DNA of 6,314 nucleotides, taken from positions 1 to 6,314 of the forward strand of contig JAEETR010000023.1 in assembly GCA_016286595.1 (NCBI GenBank). Direction: 5' to 3'. The DNA comes from Oscillospiraceae bacterium (GTDB lineage: Bacteria; Bacillota; Clostridia; Oscillospirales; Oscillospiraceae). The position numbers and the translations under genes were made by a program. Shown piece after piece: positions 1-5,585 of the stretch (within the stretch, counting starts at the first letter, position 1; the number at the start of each line of letters is the position of its first letter). Below the pieces are notes generated by a model that was not told where the DNA came from, made no database searches, and was given only the letters and a program-made list of their open reading frames with translations.

Positions 1-1205
1 ACCACCTCGTACACGCTGACGGTATAAGGCTCGGACTCGTCGGTCTTGTTCCCGTTCTTGAGGACGTAGATATTGTCGCCGCTCATATAAACGTTGTCGC
101 CGCCGCCGAGGATGGACTCGTTATAAAGTCTCTCGCCGGTGGACATGTCGTATTCGGAGATTATGACGTACTCCTCGGACACGTAGCCGGGAATGATATG
201 TATGCAGTCGGTACGGGCGAGGATGGAGCTGCCGTCGTCATAGAAGCAGGGCACGTAGGTGCGGGGCTGGCTCTCGTCGTAGTCGTAGACGAAGCGGCGG
301 GACATGACGTAGAGCCTGCCGTCCTTCATGCGGCTGGTGAGGTTGTTGCCGTCCTGACCCATGGTGGCGACGACGGCAGGGTTTTCTCTGTCGGTGAGGT
401 CGATGAAGTCCACGTCTATGCGGTTTTCGTACTCGCTGTGCCACTTGCCGGAGTCGTCCTCCCAGTCGTGGTAATAGTTATAGGAGGATACTACCGCCGC
501 CATGTCGCCCCAGATATATATCTCCATGGGGTTTCTGTACTCGCTGCGCCAGTCGTACTTGCTTTTGCCGCCGTCGTTGTAGCTGTTGGAGCCCAGGATC
601 AGCTTGCCCAGCTCTCTCGTCTGGGCGCCGTTGGCCTCGAAGATGATGAAATCAAGCTCGTGGATAACGTAGATATATCTGCCGTCGGTCTTGACGATGT
701 CGCCCTCGTCCACGCCCTCGGTCTGGACGTTGGTCTCGGAGAAGTCGACGTTCTGCTCCTCGTCGCCGGCACCGCCCGCGCCGGCGGTGCCGCTGGCCGC
801 GGGGGCCTCGGCCTCAGCCATATCGTCGGCAGAGGCGTTGGTAACATAACCGCCGCCGCGGCTGACAGAGGCGGCACGCCTTGCCTCAAAGGCGGACACG
901 ATCTCCCCGTAACCGGCGGGGGTCCTGAGCTCCAGCGTTCTGGGGACCATCAGCTCCTCCACGGAAAGGGGCGTTCTCGTTTCATCAGCGCCGGTCTTTT
1001 CACCCGCGTTGAGGGTCTTATCGTCCTTGCCGTCCTCTTCCGGAGTCTTCGTGTCCGGAGTCTTGTCGGGCGCGGGTTCGGTCTGTTCGGTCGTGCCGGT
1101 GTCGGGGGCCGGGGACTGAACGTCGTTTTTCCTGCCGCATCCGGCCAGCAGCGACACGAGGAGTATCGCCGCAAGGACCAGCGCAGTTATCTTTCTTTTA
1201 CTCAT
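1..1205 (-). CDS. Secreted beta-propeller domain lipoprotein (PF09826-type), C-terminus cut off by window edge
   Basis: The reading frame is open from an ATG at 1205-1203 to the left edge, giving 401 complete codons and no stop. Residues 1-23 form a lipoprotein signal peptide: positive start MSKRK, a hydrophobic core, and the lipobox LLAGC with Cys23 as the predicted lipidation site. Residues 25-80 are a low-complexity linker rich in Pro, Thr, Asp, Glu and Lys. A short predicted helical segment follows (about 80-112), then an Ala/Gly-rich stretch. The motif TNVQTEGVDEGDIVKTDG at 158-175, followed by YIYV, is the hallmark entry into the C-terminal beta-propeller family as I remember it. Later blades include SRMKDGRLYVMS (291-302) and YVPC (317-320). 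The protein is probably anchored outside the cell membrane; its ligand or function is unknown. The start overlaps the end of the DUF4349 gene by 8 nt and has a GGGAGGG ribosome site at 1214-1220, 8 nt away. Family assignment is strong from motifs; role is not known. Confidence 0.9.
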   Translation of the reverse strand, partial: MSKRKITALVLAAILLVSLLAGCGRKNDVQSPAPDTGTTEQTEPAPDKTPDTKTPEEDGKDDKTLNAGEKTGADETRTPLSVEELMVPRTLELRTPAGYGEIVSAFEARRAASVSRGGGYVTNASADDMAEAEAPAASGTAGAGGAGDEEQNVDFSETNVQTEGVDEGDIVKTDGRYIYVIHELDFIIFEANGAQTRELGKLILGSNSYNDGGKSKYDWRSEYRNPMEIYIWGDMAAVVSSYNYYHDWEDDSGKWHSEYENRIDVDFIDLTDRENPAVVATMGQDGNNLTSRMKDGRLYVMSRRFVYDYDESQPRTYVPCFYDDGSSILARTDCIHIIPGYVSEEYVIISEYDMSTGERLYNESILGGGDNVYMSGDNIYVLKNGNKTDESEPYTVSVYEV

Positions 1206-1220
1206 TGCCGTTTCCCTCCC
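1198..1220 (-). promoter_or_regulatory. Stop/start overlap ATGAGTAA with internal ribosome site (translational coupling)
   Basis: The DUF4349 stop TAA (1200-1198) lies inside the first codons of the beta-propeller gene, whose ATG is at 1205-1203. The GGGAGGG ribosome site (1214-1220) is within the DUF4349 coding end. Ribosomes finishing the first gene would sit on the second start, so coupled synthesis of both lipoproteins is likely. The coupling is inferred; the overlap is directly visible. Confidence 0.8.
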
Positions 1221-2280
1221 GGTTCTGGGGCTGCGCGACAGCGGCCGCGCCGTACTTTTTCAGCAGCCTCGCGTTCTTCTTCTCCTGCCTTTTTGCCTTT
1301 CTGGCGGCTCTTTTTTCCTTATCGCCGATCAGCAGCCGGATGACGAACACCGCCAGCGCGATGACGACGGCTATGGTGACAAACACGGGCAGATCGATTA
1401 TAATATCCCTTGCGAGGTTGCGGAAGAACCGTCCCACGGAGCGCAGGGATCTCATGAATCCCGCGGCGACCTCCTCGCCGAAGGTGCGCTGTATCTCCAC
1501 GGGGTCGGAAAGCTCCTTGACCTCGCTGATCTCGATGGTCACGGTGGAATAGCTGACCTTGTTGTCCCAGTTCTTGAGGGTGGACTGGAGGGACTCGATA
1601 TTGTAGCGCACCTCTGACAGTTCCCGCTCGATCTCCAGCATGTCGGAGACGGTCTCCGCCTTGGACAGCATGTTGAGCAGGGTCTTCTCCTCGGTCTGAT
1701 AGGCGGTCAGCCGGGACTGCACGTCGTAATACTGGGTGGTGATGTTGTCGGCGCTGGTATAGATGCCGGTGATGTTGCCCAGATTATTGAGATGCTCGGT
1801 AAAGCTCTTGTATGCCTCCACCGGCACGCGGACCACGAAGCGGGCGCTGCGGTAGGACGCGTAGCCGTAGTAAGCGGTGGAATAGTTGGTGCCTGACACG
1901 TAGGAGCTCTCAACGAAGCCGCCGTAGCCGGAGAGCATGTCGTACACGTCCTGCACGGACTTGTCGAAATCGATGGTCTCTATCTCCGCGGTGGCGGAAT
2001 AGATTATCTTCTCGGAGAAATCGGAAGGCTGCTGGGCCGTGGTGACGGAGGACAGCAGAGCTTCGCCGTCAACGCCGCCGTAATCGGCCTCTGGCTCCAT
2101 AGGCGCGTCATAGGCGAATTCGGATTTCGCGTAGCCTGGGGAGCTGCTTGTGCCGCTTGCCGCGTAATAGTTGCCCCCGCCGGAGTAGGAGCTGTCCGCG
2201 GATTTGCTGCATCCGGCGAAAAGCCCCGCGATGAGCGCCGCGCACAGCAATACGGAGATTATTCTGATCGCTTTTTTCAT
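1198..2280 (-). CDS. DUF4349 domain lipoprotein with coiled coil and C-terminal transmembrane helix
   Basis: This is a complete 360-residue protein. The N-terminus (MKKAIRIISV, then a hydrophobic run) ends in the lipobox LFAGC, so Cys24 should be lipidated after export. Residues 25-88 are a Ser/Gly/Tyr-rich linker. Residues about 90-255 match DUF4349 (PF14257) by pattern: a beta-strand repeat (KIIYSATAEIETIDF), a GYGGFVESSYVSG turn, RFVVRVPVEAY, and then the YYDVQSRLTAYQTEEKTLLNML helix. The charged region at about 183-241 is a probable coiled coil. Residues about 295-317 form one membrane helix, followed by a strongly basic cytoplasmic tail (321-342). The protein therefore seems tethered to the membrane at both ends. 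An AGGAAGGG ribosome site at 2288-2295 supports the start. It is first in a probable two-gene operon with the beta-propeller lipoprotein. The biochemical function of DUF4349 is not established; a role in envelope sensing or structure is only a guess. Confidence 0.92.
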   Translation of the reverse strand: MKKAIRIISVLLCAALIAGLFAGCSKSADSSYSGGGNYYAASGTSSSPGYAKSEFAYDAPMEPEADYGGVDGEALLSSVTTAQQPSDFSEKIIYSATAEIETIDFDKSVQDVYDMLSGYGGFVESSYVSGTNYSTAYYGYASYRSARFVVRVPVEAYKSFTEHLNNLGNITGIYTSADNITTQYYDVQSRLTAYQTEEKTLLNMLSKAETVSDMLEIERELSEVRYNIESLQSTLKNWDNKVSYSTVTIEISEVKELSDPVEIQRTFGEEVAAGFMRSLRSVGRFFRNLARDIIIDLPVFVTIAVVIALAVFVIRLLIGDKEKRAARKAKRQEKKNARLLKKYGAAAVAQPQNREGNGNE

Positions 2281-2368
2281 AATTCAACCCTTCCTTTCGG
2301 TATTCTTCGGGTATCGTTTTTGCCTTTGCCTATTATGACGCAGTTTCCCGCCGCGTTGTTCCAATAAA

Positions 2369-2396
2369 TTGAAAAACATACGAAATAATATATGGT
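2369..2396 (+). promoter_or_regulatory. Possible sigma-A-type promoter for trmO
   Basis: A -35-like TTGAAA (2369-2374, five of six consensus bases) is followed after 16 nt by TATGGT (2391-2396, four of six). Together they would start transcription near 2403 and give a leader of about 50 nt. The spacing is one base short of the ideal and the -10 is imperfect. The AT-rich setting supports it. This is prediction only. Confidence 0.35.
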
Positions 2397-2441
2397 CATC
2401 ATATCAGCAAAAGATGCGGATGTCCACATCTCGGCCTCATC

Positions 2442-2448
2442 AGGGAGG
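2442..2448 (+). promoter_or_regulatory. Ribosome binding site fixing the trmO start
   Basis: AGGGAGG lies 7 nt before the ATG at 2456. It decides in favour of this start over an in-frame upstream TTG at 2369, which would add 29 residues that do not resemble the TrmO family. Confidence 0.85.
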
Positions 2449-2455
2449 AAAATCG

Positions 2456-3124
2456 ATGAAGATAATAGCCCGCATATATAACGATCTGCCGGAGAAATTC
2501 GGCATCCCCCGTCAGAGCGGTCTGGTGTCGGAGGTCCTGGGCAGGATCGTCTTTGAAAAGGAGTACAGAAATCCCGACGCGCTGCGGGGTCTGGAGGATT
2601 TCTCCCATATATGGCTCATCTGGCAGTTTTCCGAGACTGTGCGGGAGGACTGGTCCCCCACGGTGCGGCCCCCGAGGCTGGGGGGCAACGCCCGTGTTGG
2701 CGTTTTTGCCACCCGGTCCCCTTTCCGGCCCAACCCCATAGGCCTTTCCTCGGTGAGGCTGGAGAGAATAGATCACGACGCCCCGGACGGACCCGTGCTT
2801 ATCGTATCCGGCGCGGACCTGATGAACGGAACGCCCATCTACGATATTAAGCCCTATCTCCCCTACGCCGACTCCCATCCCGACGCGTCGGGCGGCTTTG
2901 CCGACGGGTACGCGGACTATCGCATCAGCGTGGACTGTCCCCGGGAGTTTCTCGAAGTCATGCCGGAGGACAAGCGGGCGGGCCTTCTGGGCATACTGTC
3001 ACAGGACCCGCGGCCGTCCTACCACGGCGATCCGGAGCGGATATACGGTCTTTCCTACGCGGGATACAACATAAAGTTCAAAGTCGGTGACAAGCTGACC
3101 GTGATAAGCGTTGATAAGGCATGA
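2456..3124 (+). CDS. trmO: tRNA (N6-threonylcarbamoyladenosine-37-N6)-methyltransferase TrmO (TsaA/YaeB family)
   Basis: The 222-residue protein is full length for the family (about 230 residues in Escherichia coli). Members use S-adenosylmethionine to methylate t6A at position 37 of threonine tRNA, giving m6t6A, which tunes codon reading; they act in the cytoplasm through an unusual beta-barrel SAM fold. Visible signatures are FGIPRQSGLV (15-24), FSHIWLIWQF (49-58), the long conserved block from RPPRLGGNARVG (71-82) through FATRSPFRPNPIGLSSV (84-100), DLMNGTPIYDIKPYLPYAD (121-139), and the C-terminal DPRPSY (184-189) and ERIYGLSYAGYNIKFKVG (194-211). The gene stands alone, divergent from the lipoprotein operon and convergent with the glycolytic operon, and ends 2 nt before a strong hairpin terminator. 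Nothing looks broken. Methyltransferase identity is very secure; tRNA specificity is taken from the studied homologues. Confidence 0.96.
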   Translation: MKIIARIYNDLPEKFGIPRQSGLVSEVLGRIVFEKEYRNPDALRGLEDFSHIWLIWQFSETVREDWSPTVRPPRLGGNARVGVFATRSPFRPNPIGLSSVRLERIDHDAPDGPVLIVSGADLMNGTPIYDIKPYLPYADSHPDASGGFADGYADYRISVDCPREFLEVMPEDKRAGLLGILSQDPRPSYHGDPERIYGLSYAGYNIKFKVGDKLTVISVDKA

Positions 3125-3126
3125 AT

Positions 3127-3158
3127 AAAGCGGGAAACCCGAGGGTTTCCCGCTTTTT
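3127..3158 (+). terminator. Rho-independent terminator after trmO, likely bidirectional
   Basis: A perfect inverted repeat (GCGGGAAACCC at 3130-3140 against GGGTTTCCCGC at 3143-3153) is extended by an A-T stretch and followed by TTTTT at 3154-3158. Read leftward, the same hairpin is followed by TTTATT and begins only 11 nt past the gpmI stop. It can therefore also end the glycolytic operon. Confidence 0.93.
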
Positions 3159-3169
3159 CGCTGTGAAGA

Positions 3170-4690
3170 TTACTTAACTATCAGGCTTTCGCCGGTCATC
3201 TTCTCGGGCTTTGCGACGCCCATCAGGTCCAGCATGGTGGGACAGATGTCGCACAGGCGGCCGGGCTTGAGGTTCACGTCGCCGGCGCCGATCACCACGA
3301 AGGGCACGGGGTTGGTGGAGTGGGCGGTGCACACGCTGCCGTCGGGCTCCTGCATCTTCTCGGAGTTGCCGTGGTCGGCGGTGATTATCACCTTGCCGTC
3401 CATATCCTGTACGGCCTTCACCAGCCTGCCGACGCACTCGTCAACGGTCTCCACGGCCTTCACCGCGGCGCTGAACACGCCGGTGTGACCCACCATATCG
3501 GTGTTGGCGAAGTTGAGGATTATGGCGTCGTACTTACCGGAACGGATGCGCTTTTCAGCCTCCTCCGCCACCTTGTAGGCGCTCATCTCGGGGATGAGGT
3601 CATAGGTGGGGAACTCCTTTGGGGACGGGATAAGGCAGCGGTCCTCACCGGGGAAAACGGTCTCGCTGCCGCCGTTGAAGAAGAACGTTACGTGGGCGTA
3701 CTTCTCCGTCTCGGCGATGCGCAGCTGGGTCAGCCCCAGCTTGGAGACCACCTCGCCGAAGGTATCCACCAGCTCCTCGGGGGGATAGGCGATATCCACG
3801 TTGGGGATGGTCGCATCGTACTGGGTGGTGCACACGAAATGCACGGGGAACATGCCCTTTTTCCGCTCGAAGCCGGAGAACTCGGGATCCACGAAGGTGC
3901 GGGTGAGCTCTCTTGCCCTGTCGGGCCGGAAATTGGTGAATATAACGCTGTCGCCGGCCTTGATCATGCCCTCTTTATCGCACACGACGGGGATGACGAA
4001 CTCGTCGGTCACGTCGGCGTCGTAGCTGGCCTGCATGGCGTGTACGGGGTCGGGGTCCTGAACGCCCTCGCCGTAGACGATGGCGGAATAGGCCTTCTCA
4101 ACACGGTCCCAGCGGTTGTCGCGGTCCATGGCGTAGAACCGGCCCATGACGGTGGCTATCTTGCCCACGCCCAGCTCGGCGCACTTGGCCACGCACTGCT
4201 CGATGAAGCCCTTGCCGGAGGTGGGAGAAACGTCGCGGCCGTCCATAAAGCAGTGGATATAGACCTTCTTTATGCCGCGGCGTCTGGCCAGCTCAAGGAA
4301 GCCCCAGGTGTGCTCGCAGTGGGAGTGGACGCCGCCGTCGGACATGAGGCCCATCAGGTGCAGCGCCCCGCCGCTCTCGAGGGCGGCGTCAATGGCTTTA
4401 TTGTATGCGGCGTTATTGAAGAAATCGCCGTCGCGAATCTGCTTGGTTATGAGAGGCAGGGACTGGAACACCACGCGGCCTGCGCCGATGTTGGTGTGGC
4501 CCACCTCGGAGTTGCCCATCTGACCGTCGGGCAGGCCCACGTCCTCGCCGGAGGCCTGAAGGAAGGTGTTGGGATAGGTGGCCAGAAGTCTGTCCATAAC
4601 GGGGGTTTTGGCCATATATATGGCGTTGGACTCCGACGGCGGGGCGATGCCGTAGCCGTCGAGAATCATCAGCATCATCGGTTTTTTCAT
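3170..4690 (-). CDS. gpmI: 2,3-bisphosphoglycerate-independent phosphoglycerate mutase
   Basis: This cytoplasmic glycolytic enzyme interconverts 3-phosphoglycerate and 2-phosphoglycerate through a phosphoserine intermediate, using manganese in related Gram-positive enzymes. The 506-residue length is normal (about 510). Visible landmarks are metal-ligand Asp11 in LDGYG, catalytic Ser61 in GQMGNSEVGHTNIGAGR, SDGGVHSH (117-124), FMDGRDVSPTSG (148-159), MGRFYAMDRDNRWDR (182-196), FTNFRPDRARELT (251-263), YAHVTFFFNGG (331-341), Asp398 and His402 in NTDMVGHTG, Asp439-His440 in TADHGNSEK, and His457 in TAHSTNPVP. All expected metal and substrate residues are present. The start at 4690 is chosen because MKKPMMLMILDGYG is the family N-terminus and CAGGAG lies 6 nt upstream; a longer frame from 4738 would add 16 unrelated residues. 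It is the last gene of the pgk-tpiA-gpmI cluster. Confidence 0.98.
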   Translation of the reverse strand: MKKPMMLMILDGYGIAPPSESNAIYMAKTPVMDRLLATYPNTFLQASGEDVGLPDGQMGNSEVGHTNIGAGRVVFQSLPLITKQIRDGDFFNNAAYNKAIDAALESGGALHLMGLMSDGGVHSHCEHTWGFLELARRRGIKKVYIHCFMDGRDVSPTSGKGFIEQCVAKCAELGVGKIATVMGRFYAMDRDNRWDRVEKAYSAIVYGEGVQDPDPVHAMQASYDADVTDEFVIPVVCDKEGMIKAGDSVIFTNFRPDRARELTRTFVDPEFSGFERKKGMFPVHFVCTTQYDATIPNVDIAYPPEELVDTFGEVVSKLGLTQLRIAETEKYAHVTFFFNGGSETVFPGEDRCLIPSPKEFPTYDLIPEMSAYKVAEEAEKRIRSGKYDAIILNFANTDMVGHTGVFSAAVKAVETVDECVGRLVKAVQDMDGKVIITADHGNSEKMQEPDGSVCTAHSTNPVPFVVIGAGDVNLKPGRLCDICPTMLDLMGVAKPEKMTGESLIVK

Positions 4691-4696
4691 AATAAT

Positions 4697-4702
4697 CTCC
4701 TG
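4697..4702 (-). promoter_or_regulatory. Ribosome binding site fixing the gpmI start
   Basis: CAGGAG is placed 6 nt before the ATG at 4690 and selects it over the in-frame ATG at 4738. No comparable site precedes the upstream ATG, where the sequence is the hairpin base. Confidence 0.85.
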
Positions 4703-4738
4703 AATATGGTTTACCGAGGCTAACCGACTTTTTCGCAA

Positions 4739-4771
4739 CGTGCCGCTTTTCCCCGGAGGGAAAGCGGCACG
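4739..4771. other. Strong intergenic hairpin between tpiA and gpmI, no U tract in the operon direction
   Basis: CGTGCCGCTTT (4739-4749) pairs perfectly with AAAGCGGCACG (4761-4771), and CCC/GGG pairs extend the stem inside. In the leftward transcript the hairpin is followed by GTTGCGAAAAAG, not by U residues, so it does not look like a standard terminator for tpiA. Read rightward, a broken T stretch (GTTTATTT, 4776-4783) follows a few bases away. A processing or stability element between two glycolytic messages, or a weak attenuator, are both possible. Confidence 0.75.
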
Positions 4772-4785
4772 CAGCGTTTATTTCG

Positions 4786-5565
4786 TTATGCCTGGTCCTG
4801 GTTGGCGGTGGCGATAATGGCCGCGAACTTCTCGGGCACCAGGGAGGCGCCGCCGATAAGGCCGCCGTCGATGTCGGGCTGAGCCAGCAGCTCGGCAGCG
4901 TTCTTCTCGTTCATGGAGCCGCCGTACAGGATGGAGACGGCTCTGGCGATGCGGGCGCCGTACATGTTGCGGATGGTGGCGCGGATGGCGCAGCAGACCT
5001 CGTTGGCCTGCTCGGCGGTGGCGGTCTTGCCGGTGCCGATGGCCCAGATAGGCTCGTAGGCGATGACGATCTTGCGCATCTTGTCGGCCTCAACGCCGGA
5101 CAGGGCGGTGGTCACCTGGAGCTTGATCAGGTCAAGGGTGATGCCCAGCTCGCGCTGCTCGAGGCTCTCGCCCACGCACACGATGGGCTGCAGGCCGGCG
5201 CCGATGGCGGCGTGGATCTTCTTGTTGACGGACACGTCGGTCTCGCCGTAGTACTGACGACGCTCGGAGTGGCCGATGATGACGTACTTCACGCCCAGAT
5301 CGGTGAGCATATCGGCGGAGACCTCGCCGGTGTAAGCGCCGCTGGCGTTCTCGTTGAGGTTCTCGGCGCCGACGGCCACGCGGCTGTCCTTGAAGGCCTT
5401 TATGGCGGCGGGAAGATCGACGAAGGGGGCGCAGATGACGGTCTCGCACCACTTGGCGTGGGGAGCCAGGGTCTTGAGAGCCTCAGCGAAGGGCTTGACC
5501 TCGCTGGGGAGCTTGTTCATCTTCCAGTTGCCGGCGATTATAGTTTTGCGGTATCTTCTGTTCAT
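4786..5565 (-). CDS. tpiA: Triosephosphate isomerase
   Basis: A complete 259-residue enzyme (family usually about 250) that interconverts dihydroxyacetone phosphate and glyceraldehyde-3-phosphate in the cytoplasm. The active-site set is intact: Asn13 and Lys15 in AGNWKMN, electrophile His99 in IIGHSERR, catalytic base Glu171 in AYEPIWAIGTGK with the flexible loop just after it, YGGS (214-217), and the phosphate-binding GLIGGASL (235-242). The motif GAENLNENASGAYTGEVS (66-83) is the usual dimer-interface segment. The start at 5565 is the only fitting one, giving MNRRYRKTIIAGNWKMN. Its AGGAGG site (5578-5583) is perfect but lies 12 nt from the ATG, longer than usual. The gene begins 20 nt after pgk ends, so the two are co-transcribed; gpmI follows after 95 nt. 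Confidence 0.98.
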   Translation of the reverse strand: MNRRYRKTIIAGNWKMNKLPSEVKPFAEALKTLAPHAKWCETVICAPFVDLPAAIKAFKDSRVAVGAENLNENASGAYTGEVSADMLTDLGVKYVIIGHSERRQYYGETDVSVNKKIHAAIGAGLQPIVCVGESLEQRELGITLDLIKLQVTTALSGVEADKMRKIVIAYEPIWAIGTGKTATAEQANEVCCAIRATIRNMYGARIARAVSILYGGSMNEKNAAELLAQPDIDGGLIGGASLVPEKFAAIIATANQDQA

Positions 5566-5577
5566 CTTGAGTTGTTT

Positions 5578-5583
5578 CCTCCT
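5578..5583 (-). promoter_or_regulatory. tpiA ribosome binding site with long spacing
   Basis: A full AGGAGG begins 2 nt past the pgk stop codon and lies 12 nt before the tpiA ATG. No closer start codon is available in frame, so the start stands despite the wide gap. Confidence 0.8.
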
Positions 5584-5585
5584 AA

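Larger units (their letters stand above)
2281..2455. other. Divergent intergenic region between the DUF4349 gene and trmO
   Basis: These 175 nt separate the DUF4349 gene (leftward) from trmO (rightward) and must carry the leftward promoter and probably the rightward one. An AT-rich patch at about 2361-2404 stands out from the GC-rich surroundings. For the leftward gene a -10-like CATAAT lies at 2337-2332, but the nearest -35-like TTGGAA (2364-2359) is 21 nt away, too far for a standard promoter, so no leftward promoter can be called. A short dyad GATGTccACATC sits at 2419-2430, just before the trmO ribosome site. No small gene or RNA was recognised. Confidence 0.6.

Noticed and set aside
198..1343. 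A 381-codon open frame on the plus strand opposite the lipoprotein genes
   Set aside because: It spans two minus-strand genes that have recognisable signal peptides and domain motifs. Its own translation is low-complexity Val/Gly/Ala text typical of antisense frames in GC-rich DNA.
2369..2455. N-terminal extension of trmO to a TTG at 2369
   Set aside because: The added 29 residues are unlike TrmO proteins. The ATG at 2456 has a clear ribosome site 7 nt away, and the TTG overlaps the predicted -35 element.
4703..4708. CATATT as a -10 box for a separate gpmI promoter
   Set aside because: It lies so close to the gpmI start that transcription would begin within or after the ribosome site, and no -35 element is seen at the proper distance.
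3320..4723. A 467-codon open frame on the plus strand opposite gpmI
   Set aside because: It is the antisense shadow of a certain gpmI gene. Strong third-position G/C bias removes stop codons from the opposite strand. The translation is rich in Val, Gly, Ala and His, shows no known domain, and has no ribosome site that I could see.
4691..4738. N-terminal extension of gpmI to an ATG at 4738
   Set aside because: The extra 16 residues do not fit the family, the extension covers the real ribosome site, and the ATG lies against the base of the intergenic hairpin.
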